This document shows, in pieces, positions 50,100-59,520 of a DNA stretch of 64,000 nt (position 1 is its first letter; each line of letters begins with the position of its first letter). Source of the stretch: Ampelomyces quisqualis (Eukaryota; Ascomycota; Dothideomycetes; Pleosporales; Phaeosphaeriaceae). The translations under genes were made by a program, and so were the position numbers. The stretch spans positions 2,170,001 to 2,234,000 of the forward strand of contig JAGTXZ010000018.1 of the NCBI GenBank assembly GCA_018398575.1. The letters run 5' to 3'. Under the pieces are notes generated by a model. That model had not been told where the DNA came from. It worked only from the letters and a program-made list of their open reading frames with translations, and ran no database searches.

Positions 50100-51953
50100 A
50101 TGCCGCACGCAGTACGCCCCGCGCCGGGCTTCCAGGCAATCATACTATGCGGGCCAGGCGCGTCGTTCAGCACCTTCACTTCGACGCCCAGGGAGATTCC
50201 CAAGGCGCTGTTGCCCGTCGCGAACAGGCCCATGGTCTGGTATCCGCTCGAATGGTGTCATCGCATGGGCGTCACCGGTGAGACTTGGGGAGACATGGGG
50301 CAAGGAGCGATCGCTGCTGACCAAAAGCAGAAATCGCAGTCATCACGCCTCCAGAGTCGTTGGAGGCTCTCGAAGCTGGCATGTCGCAGAACCCCCACCT
50401 CACATCGCTCCCCACGCCGAGACCAGACATCATTGCGCCCAAAGACCTTACTCACGAGACTGGCACAAGCGACATGTTCCGACTGCCCGAAGTACAGAAT
50501 GCCATCAAGGGAGACTTCATCCTACTCCCCTGCGACCTCATATGTGAGCTGGACGGCACTGCGCTGGCCGATGCGTGGATGGTCGAGCAAGGTGGATTGG
50601 CGGGTGCAACAGGGGGACTGGACCCTGCTGGCACCAAGATCGCGTCTGGACCTGGAGGAGAACGACTGGGTAGACGAGGAGGACTCGGCGTATGGTACCA
50701 GACAAAAGGCGAGGGCAGCAAGAAGGGCGAGGAGACCGACTTTATCGCAACTACACCACTACCCGCATCCACAGTACCCGCACCCGCAGGCTCATTACGG
50801 CGCCATATCTCCAACCTCGTATATTCTGTCCCTACCGATACACTCAACGACATTACAGAAGAAAACAAGACCTTTCCCGTGCGACATTCACTACTCCGGA
50901 AGCATCCCCGCATAAGGATGCTTACGACTTACCGCGATGCGCACATCTACTTCTTTCCGTATTGGGTGGCCGAGATGATGAAGAAGAATGACAAGTTTGA
51001 GAGCATAAGCGAAGACGTCCTAGGTTGGTGGGCGAAAGCGGGCTGGCAGGAAGGTCTTGGTGATAAGCTAGGTCTGCGGCAAGTTCTGCAGGGAGATGAG
51101 GTCGAGTCCGACCACGGCTCACAAATCATGGACGAGGAGATTGATGTTTCCAAATTCAGCACCACTTATGTCGGCGGAATGAGCTCCAACGGCAGCAAAG
51201 CTGCAACCAAGCTAGCATCTAGAGTGCTCGAATCCTCCACCATACCCGCCTCAGCCAAGTCTCTCACCGACACCAAGCTCAAGATACCTCCAATGCTCGC
51301 CTACGTTCAGCCTTCAACTTCAACTGAGCCGCTCATCCGCCGCGTCGACACCGCACACCTACTTCTGACAATCTCGTTACGACTCGCCAAGATCCCATCA
51401 GTCGAAGAAGCGGGTAAGGACTCTGCATCACCATTTGCGCACCAAGCCAAGGTTGCACATAAGCAATCGATCCCGAAGAGGTGCCGCGTCGAGACCGAAA
51501 ACTCGTTACTCGCCGAGAACGTTATCGTAGAGGAGAAGACGAACATCAAGGAGTGTGTCATCGGATACAACTGCAAGATCAGCGAAGGCGCACGATTACT
51601 GCGATGCTTGTTGATGGACAACGTGGAAATCGGGCCCAATGTGCAGCTCACAGACTGCATACTGGGTCGCCGCTGTAAACTTGAGGGTGGAGTTGCAAAA
51701 GACAACGACAAGACCATACTGAAGGACTGCGAGGTCCAAGATGGACAGGTTGTTGAGTGGGGCAGTAAGTTTTTTCCCATCATCCCTTGTCGACTGAATG
51801 TGGCTGCTAAACCACGCTACAGCCGAAGCCAAGAACGAAAAGTTCATGCGCTTCAACATGGGCGAAGACGCTCTCGACGATGACGATGGCTCCGCTCATG
51901 ATGATGAGGTGGGTGCACTGGGAGAAGAAGAGGAAGGTATACCGCTACGGTAA
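50100..51953 (+). CDS. GCD1: Translation initiation factor eIF2B subunit gamma
   Basis: Three exons: 50,100-50,277, 50,331-51,764 and 51,823-51,953, 580 aa. Introns are 53 and 58 nt with GTGAGA and GTAAGT donors. The N-terminal nucleotidyl-transferase-like domain starts GFQAIILCGPGASFSTFTS and continues PKALLPVANRPMVWYPLEWC. The C-terminal part (about residues 443-540) has left-handed beta-helix hexapeptides (ENVIVEEKTNIKECVIG, ARLLRCLLMDNVEIGPNVQL). It ends in an acidic Asp/Glu tail. In the family, gamma and epsilon form the catalytic subcomplex of the guanine-nucleotide exchange factor for eIF2. Divergent from the peroxin gene. Long lower-complexity insertions between the two domains are usual in fungal orthologues. 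Confidence 0.88.
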
Positions 51954-52402
51954 ACTCCAGATACGATGCGGAATCAGGACGAGTGCAGACGATACCCTCC
52001 CGTGCAAATGTTCTTAGTCCTCAGCTTTCCCATTTACCAGATACTTGAAGAGCTCATGGTGATCGACTCTGTCGCCACCGGCGATATCCCAGCAAGACAG
52101 CTTCAATGTGTTGACATACTTCGCGTACCTGTGGCGACGTGTTGGTCCGGCCGTAACTAAGGACATGTGCGAGTAACCCAGCATAGTACGAAGGTGATAT
52201 TTTGGTATGTTCATCAGAGAGCTCATACATCTGTCGACTCTGACGCGAGTGACGTAGGATCACGTGTTGGGCAGTGCTTCTGACTTTAATCACCTTCGCT
52301 GTCAAAAATCTTATAATGCCCCTTCGCTCCGGTTTTCCCCACGCTATTCTATTGACCTACTGCCACCCTTCACTTCAAGAATCTCAATCATCTACATTCC
52401 AG
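51954..52402. other. Intergenic region upstream of coiled-coil gene
   Basis: No gene seen; short frames only. The region just before 52,403 (CTATTCTATTGACCTACTGCC, then TCACTTCAAGAATCTCAATC) looks like a promoter and leader. Confidence 0.35.
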
Positions 52403-53134
52403 ATGACGAGCTATTCCCAGCTCAACCACGCTGAGCTCATTGCCCTGCTACATCGAAAGGACGCAGAACATGAGTAAGAAAAGGCAAACCACGAAACTAC
52501 CAAAGCTGACCATAGTGCCACAAAGCGCGAACTCGCCCAAAAGACTTCTGAATGCGAAGTCCTAGCCCGCCAAGTCGCACAACTCCAACACACCATGGAC
52601 AACACATCCGCCAACATCAAACTGCACACACAGGGCAACGCTCTGGCCCTCCGCAACGACTCGGCTCTGCGCCCCTCCCCCCGCATCCTCGCCCTCAAGA
52701 AGGACCGCGACCTAGCAAAATCCCGCATGGACGCGTACAAGGACGAAGTCGAGAAACTCAAGCAGGAAAACGCTGACCTCGCTGCGCGAGTCGATGGAAA
52801 CTCCACCACCATCATCAACAACTACTACTATGGCGGGAACAATACGGTCACTTTCAACGACCAGGTGCATAATCACTATCCCAATGCGGCCCAAGCACAT
52901 GCAAAGATGCATCATGCCAGCGGAGCCAAAGGTGGTCAGCGAAGAAGATGCGGCGTTCACTGTGGAGGAAGTTGTTGGTGGGGACGACAGCATGGGTGCT
53001 TGAAGACTACAAGAGACGGAGGTCGTACGCTTGAGAGAGTGTTGGCGTCGAGTACTCTCCCTTATCTCTGCATACCGACGGAGTACAAGTATCCTGTATC
53101 TCTTGTGGGTGGCGGGCCTAGTACACAGAGCTAG
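52403..53134 (+). CDS. Coiled-coil protein, member of a local paralog family without zinc finger
   Basis: Start MTSYSQLNHAELIALLHR. An in-frame TAA at 52,475 is removed by a 42-nt intron 52,474-52,515 (GTAAGA donor, CTGAC branch point, ATAG acceptor). The spliced sequence EHDATKRELAQKTSE aligns with AHAVTKLELARTKTK of the gene at 56,209 and AHTVTKNDLASAKDE of the gene at 54,614, which supports the intron. A long coiled coil covers about residues 25-130, followed by STTIINNYYYGGNN. The end is uncertain: after about 52,910 another frame (PAEPKVVSEEDAAFTVEEVV) looks more protein-like than this one, so a frameshift or second intron is likely. No CCCH zinc finger is present, unlike its relatives, so it may be degenerate. 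Function unknown. Confidence 0.55.
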
Positions 53135-53748
53135 AATCCGACGAGAATGTTGCACACATCTCCTCACACCTCACTTGTCTCCAGTTGATGACATGGAACT
53201 TTTGAAACCTCGGGATCAGTACATGTAGATTATCTGGTCTAATAGCATCACGAAAGCGCGCGTGCGCCGTGCACACATGTTGTTCCATCCCGGCCAACTC
53301 GATATGGTGATTATTTCACTCTTGTGTAGTCGGTATAGCACGGACATTCAAGCTAAGATATAACTCACTTCTCCCCGCGTGATGCATCTTGATAGAGATA
53401 CGTCGAGGTACCGCTAAAGCAATCAACCATCACCAAAACCAAAACCAAACCCAATACGAAGAAGCTCTTAGCCTCTTCAAAGCCATCTATTTCACGCATG
53501 ACGATCCTGCCATACTCGCCCTCACTCAAGAGGGCCTACCAAGACCCGTCGACAGTCACAAGTTTGACATGGAAAAATAGTGTACTGGGGTACCCATTCC
53601 AGCACGGCTGAATTTTCTTTTCTTCTCAAAATGCTACCTACGCTCAGGGTAAACCAGTGCCAAAACTCCTGCGCTATGCAAATACCCCATCAACGTAAGC
53701 GCTTCGACCTTACTCTTCCTCGTGCTACCAGATAGCTGTGGCAGACTT
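53135..53748. other. Intergenic region between convergent coiled-coil genes
   Basis: No convincing gene. A frame around 53,430-53,580 (YEEALSLFKAIYFTHDDPAI) lacks an ATG and may be a fragment. Confidence 0.3.
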
Positions 53749-54614
53749 TCACGCACGTCCAAAGCGGAGGCGAAGACGGGCGTCGTTGCGGCTGGCTGGT
53801 AAAGCGGCGATGACACTGGGCGAGATGTTGTCAACTTGCTCTTGGTGCAGCCAGGGACATTGAGGTACGGCGCAGGTACCGCGAGATGTCTCGTTGCGGC
53901 AGCGGGCACGGAAGGATGGCGTGACGACGTCGACCATGGGATCGTCGGGGACGTCCTCGATGGCGAGCGTGCGGAGAGAGTCTGCGGCCTGAGAGGCGGT
54001 GAATAGGGGACGCTGGGCGACTGGAATCAACGGCTGGGTCATCGTGATGTTCTGGGTGAGGTGCCATGAGTAGTGGTTGGTCGGCTGCTGCTGAGTGGCG
54101 AGCTGCATCTGAACGGCCTTGAGCTCCTTTGTGAGATTTCTCTGTTCGTCCGTGTGCTTCTTCTTCTGGTCGGAGATTGTGGTCTTCAGGCGGTCGATTT
54201 GGTTCGCGAGCTTGTCGTTGGTCGTCTCCAGGATGGCGTTCTCCTTTTTCAGCAGACCGTGGTCTCTCTCGATGGCGCCCGAGTAGACGGCAGGCGAAGC
54301 GGCTTGCTTTAAATGAGCGACTTGATTCTCAAGAGCTTGAATGCGGAGAGCGGAGATCTCGGAGGAAGAAGCACTTGGAGCGGCTGGTCCCGCCATCTTG
54401 CGTGTGAGCCAGTCCTTCTCTGCAGAGACTGTACTTTGAAATGGAGCTGCTCATTCAGCTTCTGAGCTTCTGCAAGATCGACCATGGCGACAGAGAGCTC
54501 GTTCTTGGTGCGGTCGAGCTCGTCTTTAGCGCTAGCAAGATCGTTCTTGGTGACGGTGTGGGCGTTGTATTCCTGGAGGAGCAGATCTCGCGCGGGGTCA
54601 TTGATTAGAGACAT
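53749..54614 (-). CDS. Coiled-coil protein with C-terminal CCCH zinc finger
   Basis: Two exons: 54,614-54,435 and 54,396-53,749, with a short 38-nt intron (GTACAG donor, CTCAC branch point, GCAAG acceptor), 275 aa. Start MSLINDPARDLLLQEYNAH chosen because relatives begin a few residues before the same LLxExxAHxVTK block; an upstream ATG at 54,737 would add 41 residues. Coiled coil over about residues 15-160 (KNDLASAKDELDRTKNELSV and further heptads). C-terminal motif CRNETSRGTCAVPQCPWLH, spacing Cx8Cx4Cx3H, followed by the shared tail IAALPxxRNDARLR. CCCH fingers of this spacing usually bind RNA; here that is inference. Related to 52,403 and 56,209. Confidence 0.65.
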
Positions 54615-55350
54615 TGTGATCGCAAAAGCCTGGCTTTCAAAGGCTGAGTCAATCTCGGCAGGTGGTGGGTGATAAGTGGACGCGGGACGGACCATGTGCA
54701 TCTCGGAGGTGAATGAGTGGCCGTACAAATTGTTCAAGCACGCGACCTCAGTCGAGCTAATTCACACGTCATAGCAGATAGAGTGGCACTGTAACAGTGA
54801 AATATTGGCCATGTTCAGCCGTGGGTTTCTGAGTCGAATAGACAGTGACGGTCGCCAAAGACGGCCATACATCCGTAGCAAGGGCACCTCAGACACAGAG
54901 GCACCCGATCATTCAATGGCATTCTCTTTTAAACAGAGTAATTCAAGACTTCAGATTCGACCGGCCGGTGCACAGCTTTTGTTACATGGCCGATGCTTCC
55001 GACGCAACGAAAGGGTATGCAGCACAGCACAGGGGATCGCCATTTACCGCTGACTGCTCTGCTTTGCACAATTGCCCAAGAACTTGGCTCCACCCAGCCG
55101 TACAGTCGTATTGATCATTTGGTGTCGCCGACTTTGACGGTCAAAGTGCGGATCCACACATTCACGTGACGTGGCCTGCACTCACGGTGAAGGTGAAATG
55201 ACGCGCAAGTGCCACCCAGCCTCCGCAGTTCTGCCTGACGCTAGTGCAGCACGGACTCCGGCGCCCTCGCCCCACTATGTATATATACTGCCCGCCGCCC
55301 ACCTCACTCTCTCACTTCTATTTCCTCAGTAGTTCGCAGGTTTCAACCCT
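54615..55350. other. Intergenic region, no clear gene
   Basis: Small frames only. A TATATATA motif at about 55,277-55,287 precedes C/T-rich sequence (CTCACTCTCTCACTTC), a likely promoter for the ORF below. Confidence 0.35.
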
Positions 55351-55353
55351 GCC

Positions 55354-55905
55354 TTGAGGTGTTCATGCCCCAAGACTACACAAGCTTGCGATAGATCGTT
55401 GCACGTTTCTGCCCTGCCTCGAGGAGTTCATGCCCCGAGATCAATCGGGCGGCAACCTCGTCTGGGACAGGCTATTCTGGTCAGGCTTGCGCGCTGCCTA
55501 ACTTGGCGGTATACCAAGAGTACAACGACTTACGTGTTGTTCGCGTGTCGTTGGTGCTGGAACGTTTATCAGTATCCAACTGGTCGATGGGAAAGCAGAT
55601 GGAATGGCATGATCAGATATTTCCTGCATGCCTGCCTGTCACTCTTGTTTTGCCGCCAGGGACAAGCGACCGGTGATGGAGTGCATTGGATTAGGAATGA
55701 CATGGTCAGGTTGTTTCTGGATGTCTTCCCGTCACTCTCATCTGCCTTCAAGGACAAACGATGGCTCATTGAGTTATTGCAGTCGCAGCATTCGCACGAC
55801 GACATCCTTGATATCATACTGCCGCGTTCAACACGCGTGTTCAACACTTGCAGGAGAAGATGCTTTGCATCAGCCTGGACTTCTGGGCCTCACGACAAAA
55901 GCTAG
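55354..55905 (+). CDS. Hypothetical ORF containing two imperfect tandem duplications
   Basis: An open frame of 183 codons without an ATG at its start; the first internal ATG (55,608) leaves 98 aa (MIRYFLHACLSLLF...). The second duplicated unit reads MVRLFLDVFPSLSSAF. A separate upstream duplication repeats CTTGAGGTGTTCATGCCCC as CTCGAGGAGTTCATGCCCC about 70 bp later. No family recognised. A TATA-like promoter lies upstream, so the region is probably transcribed, but exon structure could not be resolved. Confidence 0.3.
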   Translation: MRCSCPKTTQACDRSLHVSALPRGVHAPRSIGRQPRLGQAILVRLARCLTWRYTKSTTTYVLFACRWCWNVYQYPTGRWESRWNGMIRYFLHACLSLLFCRQGQATGDGVHWIRNDMVRLFLDVFPSLSSAFKDKRWLIELLQSQHSHDDILDIILPRSTRVFNTCRRRCFASAWTSGPHDKS

Positions 55906-56208
55906 GGAGTGTGCGCTCGTCGATGTCGTGCACCTTGATTGCTTGCTTGCAAGTGATCTCGTACGTTTGCCTACCTTGAGGCTTACGATTTTTTTCATTG
56001 AGCTGCCATCCTTTCGGGTGGTACTTGAAGAAGAAACATAAAGGTTCAATCTGTGACAACGTGTTGTTGCAAACGTGCCGTTTCGAAGCCAGTTCGTGAC
56101 CTCTCTCCCCTTCACGCCACTCGTTCGCCCTAACCTTCAACTCACCACACAACACCCACCAAGTGCCCTTGTCCAATTCACACATCCATACTCCAACCTT
56201 TTTTCACG
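55906..56208. other. Intergenic, promoter of zinc-finger gene
   Basis: No gene seen. The segment before 56,209 is C/T- and CA-rich (CACCACACAACACCC, then CCAACCTTTTTTCACG), a typical fungal leader. Confidence 0.35.
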
Positions 56209-56583
56209 ATGTACGAGTTCGCTCACCTCACGCCCGGCCAACTAGTGCAGCTTCTCCTCGAAGAGCGTGAAGCTCATGCCGTCACCAAGCTCGAGCTCGC
56301 ACGCACGAAGACAAAGCTCTTCGCCGCCGAAAAAAGGGTGGCCGATTCCATGGAAGTCACTCTCCCCGCCGAAAACAATGTGGCCGATTCCATGGAAGTC
56401 ACTCTCCCCGCCTTTAGGGTCCGCTGCCGTAAAGAGAGCGTCGACGGGCGCTGCACCGCACTAAGTTGCGGGTATGCTCATCAAGCTCAGATCGACGCGT
56501 TCGCGCCTGAGACCATCGAAGCCCTGCCTATCAACAGGAACGATGCCCGCATGCGTCGCCGCCATGCTGCCCCAGCTACCTGA
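56209..56583 (+). CDS. Small coiled-coil protein with CCCH zinc finger
   Basis: Single exon, 124 aa, start MYEFAHLTPGQLVQLLLEER. A short helical N-terminus (about residues 10-45) is followed by an exact duplication of 11 residues (VADSMEVTLPA), then CRKESVDGRCTALSCGYAH with Cx8Cx4Cx3H spacing and the tail IEALPINRNDARMR. The finger and tail align with those of the gene at 53,749-54,614; the N-terminus aligns with 52,403. It is much shorter than its relatives because most of the coiled coil is missing. Function unknown; RNA binding is inferred from the finger type only. Confidence 0.7.
   Translation: MYEFAHLTPGQLVQLLLEEREAHAVTKLELARTKTKLFAAEKRVADSMEVTLPAENNVADSMEVTLPAFRVRCRKESVDGRCTALSCGYAHQAQIDAFAPETIEALPINRNDARMRRRHAAPAT
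56338..56412 (+). repeat. In-frame 33-bp direct duplication
   Basis: 33 bp at 56,338-56,370 are repeated exactly at 56,380-56,412 with a 9-bp spacer (GAAAACAAT). The 42-bp period keeps the frame. Exact identity suggests a recent slippage event. Confidence 0.9.
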
Positions 56584-57272
56584 TGGACTACCTGGGTCCT
56601 CGCCGCAACAACACGTCCACGCCGGGGCTTTGAAGACACCAACAGGACCGACCTATTGCGATACCACTGTGCTTTTGGTACGCCATTATGAAGTGCAGAC
56701 AGGCTGGGCAAGGCTGCGAACTCAGTTAGTTTGCCGATGGCGAGCAGATATGGGCTGAGACGTGGAGCAATTTCCGAGATGTAAACTAGCAAGAACAATT
56801 GAAAATCACTTACAGGAATAAGCGAATGACCTCAAACGACATTGTTCCACAGGTCTTGTTCATGTCATGGACAACTACCACAAGGCGTGTATATCCACAT
56901 CTCAAGCAATAGGCCGATCTTCGCCCTTCAGACCACCCTAACGACCTACATGGCTTTTCGCAGCATTAGACATTGGCGGCAAGACTTTAAAGAAACCGGG
57001 TAACAGTACGCGGTGCAGAAGTACATGCTAGCTAGCCAATACTGCAGTCTTTCCTTCCATAAGTGACGAGACACGAGCCACGACATTGATTAACATTTTC
57101 CCAGCCATTCACAAGCGCATAAATCATTCGCTAGACTTCCTTTATCTCACACCGACTAAAAACCTCCTTTCTTGTCTCGCCTTGCTTCTTCGTGTCGCTC
57201 CAAATCCGGCCTCAACCGCAGCTAACTCGCCTCAACCTCTACTTCAACCAAAGCCCGACCCGCTCCATCACG
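56584..57272. other. Intergenic region
   Basis: No gene seen. C/T-rich leader before 57,273. Confidence 0.35.
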
Positions 57273-57596
57273 ATGGATCGCAACATGCGTCACGCACTAT
57301 TCACGTGCGACTGCGCTCAACAAGCCCGCGCGAATGAGATGCGTGAAATGCGGCAGTGGGCTGGGCGCGTGAAACTCACCACGCAGGTACCGCAGGACAT
57401 ACTGCCTTTGATGGCGAGGGAAGATGGACAGCAGATGGAGATGATGATGAAGAATATGGGACTGGACGGGAAGAGTACCAAGGATGCGAAAGGTGGTGGA
57501 GAAGAGGGGAAGGGCTTGGAGGAAGGCATGAGGGATGTGAAGATGGAGTCAGAGGCGATGGATGGGACGATGGAGAAAACAAAGGGTGAGAGCTAG
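57273..57596 (+). CDS. Small Met/Lys/Glu-rich hypothetical protein
   Basis: Single-exon frame of 107 codons starting MDRNMRHALFTCDCAQQARA at the first ATG after a C/A-rich leader. The N-terminal half is predicted helical with a CDC motif; the C-terminal half is low-complexity (Gly, Lys, Glu, Met; contains QMEMMMKNMG). No similarity recognised and no zinc finger. The reverse strand has a Pro/Ser frame of similar length, so coding status is moderate. Confidence 0.45.
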   Translation: MDRNMRHALFTCDCAQQARANEMREMRQWAGRVKLTTQVPQDILPLMAREDGQQMEMMMKNMGLDGKSTKDAKGGGEEGKGLEEGMRDVKMESEAMDGTMEKTKGES

Positions 57597-57832
57597 CATG
57601 TGGGCGAACGACGAGGAGATTCACGAGAAGAGCTGGGATATGGAAAGAGAATAAGGTGGTTGGAAAGCACTGCAGTCTCGACGCAGTTTGAAGCACGTGC
57701 CAGGAACATGACGATGGAGTATAGTCTCTCCGGCGACAAACAAAGTGCAGTCTGCGTCTCCAGCGTGCACAGATTAAGAAAGATGAAAATCAAAGAACGA
57801 GCAAAAATCTTCTCATAACCCATCGCCTAGTC

Positions 57833-59293
57833 CTAGTCCTCATCATCATTGTCGTCATCATCACCTTCCTCTTCCCCACCTTCGTCAACTGCGCTCTCGT
57901 CCTCATATTCGTCGGCCATCTCGTCGTCCTCGTTGCTCTCTTCGTCACGGGGAGCAATATGTTCCGGCCACATGACAGTAGCTTCGACTTCCAGCTCCTT
58001 CATAAATGCACCCATCTCCGTACCCGAGTATTGTTTGACCTTGAGCAGTGGTGCATCGTCGCGGTCAGGGCTCTTGAACTGAACATGCGTGGGCCCTTGG
58101 CTCAGCATGCCGACCTTCACTTGATTGAGCTGCAGTTGGGGAGTTTTAGCCATCATCCTGAAGAATTCGCTCCACAAGTTCTGGTTGTCAAAAACTGCTG
58201 CAGTACCTGAAGAAGTCCGTAAACTCATCTTCCACAAGTTGAGATCTCGAAGAGTGGGAGCATATTTGAGTAAAACGTCGAGAAGAGTCTCCGGTTCAAT
58301 GGTAAACTGCCCCAGATCCAGTATCGACAAGAACGCTAGGTCGACTGGAGGAGGATCGAAGTAGTCATTGACGAGATGGCCTGAAGCACGAGAAGGCAAA
58401 GCTAGCCATTGCACGAAGGACCAGTTTTGGGCGTATTGGGACCTCGAGAGATTGAGCCGCAGGTGCTCCACGTTTGGAGTAAGCTTCAAAAAGCGACGGA
58501 AATTTGGGGCTGTAACATTGTTCATAATAGCAGTGTTACTGCCAACGTAGGCGGATACGACGTCCACTCGAAGGAACAGTTTTTTGAGCCCAAGCAAGAC
58601 AGGCTCAACGGCTCGTAGGTTGAAATTAGGCACACGGAAAGCGCAGTCGCTGAGTGCTTGACGACGCAAGAGTACTTCGAGTTCTTCCGGAGTTTGGTTG
58701 GCTTTACCCAATGCGTAGATCAGAGTCTGGAATAGATGTCCCATGAACATTCCCGCTGCTTGATGTGGGCAATTCAAGGTAGACACGAAGTCCAGCCGTC
58801 TTCCAGTCTCTTTCTCGACTGTAGGAGCGCCCCATGAGGTCCAGTTGATGCCATCTCGCGCACGCTCGTGATTGTTGAAATCACGGATGCCGACCGTGTG
58901 CAGATTCTTCAGATTCTTGAATGCTTCGGTAAGCATCTCCCGGTCTACTCCAGTTTCCATAAGTGCTTGCTGGTCTGCGTAGCCTTGCTTGTAAATAGCG
59001 GCTGCTTCCTCATCTCTGAATGAGGTCTCCTCGCCTCTGTAGATGTTGGTGGCTATAATGACGTGGCTCAATTTCTGCGAGAAGCTGGTGTGTCGCGAGA
59101 TGTCGACGAAAGCTTGCAGGCTTTTGTGTGTAAGCATGAACTGCTTCTTGGTGAAGAACTCCTGAGAGAACCACTCGTAAAGCGACTTCTCGACCTGCTG
59201 GCAGGTGAGGCGTAGAGCACCGAGCTCTGGAGTGGTGAGAAACGAAGACACTCGAACGAGCAGCTCAAGCGGCAAAGTGAGTAAAGAGGCCAT
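57833..59293 (-). CDS. F-box-like domain protein
   Basis: Single exon, 486 aa, start MASLLTLPLELLVRVSSFLT. The first about 45 residues (LPLELLVRVSSFLTTPELGALRLTCQQVEKSL) match the fungal F-box pattern (LPxELLxxIxxxL...DLxxLRLxxR). The body has leucine-rich segments (FLKLTPNVEHLRLNLSRSQY, LAFLSILDLGQFTI, LRDLNLWKMSL) resembling irregular LRRs. The C-terminal about 40 residues are almost entirely acidic (Asp/Glu). F-box proteins link substrates to SCF ubiquitin ligases; the target is unknown. Divergent from the PARP gene. Confidence 0.8.
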   Translation of the reverse strand: MASLLTLPLELLVRVSSFLTTPELGALRLTCQQVEKSLYEWFSQEFFTKKQFMLTHKSLQAFVDISRHTSFSQKLSHVIIATNIYRGEETSFRDEEAAAIYKQGYADQQALMETGVDREMLTEAFKNLKNLHTVGIRDFNNHERARDGINWTSWGAPTVEKETGRRLDFVSTLNCPHQAAGMFMGHLFQTLIYALGKANQTPEELEVLLRRQALSDCAFRVPNFNLRAVEPVLLGLKKLFLRVDVVSAYVGSNTAIMNNVTAPNFRRFLKLTPNVEHLRLNLSRSQYAQNWSFVQWLALPSRASGHLVNDYFDPPPVDLAFLSILDLGQFTIEPETLLDVLLKYAPTLRDLNLWKMSLRTSSGTAAVFDNQNLWSEFFRMMAKTPQLQLNQVKVGMLSQGPTHVQFKSPDRDDAPLLKVKQYSGTEMGAFMKELEVEATVMWPEHIAPRDEESNEDDEMADEYEDESAVDEGGEEEGDDDDNDDED

Positions 59294-59520
59294 GGTGAGC
59301 GCCGTTGAGCAGAGTGGAGATGAAGAATGACGGCGCTGGCTTGGTGCCTTCTTATCACGGGTCTTCGCGTCGCACTCGCGATCAGGCAGAAGGCGCTAGC
59401 GAGGTTGCTGCCTGCGTTCCTGCCGACCCCAGACGCGCTGACCTCACTGGTGAGATTGTACAAATAGCCGACACCTTTCATGTCCGTTCAGCATCTTTCA
59501 ACACATCTCGAATCGTGCCC
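59294..59520. promoter_or_regulatory. Bidirectional promoter, F-box / PARP
   Basis: 227 bp between the two divergent ATGs. The plus-strand frame upstream of 59,521 is open but lacks domain sequence, so the PARP start is placed at 59,521. Confidence 0.55.
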
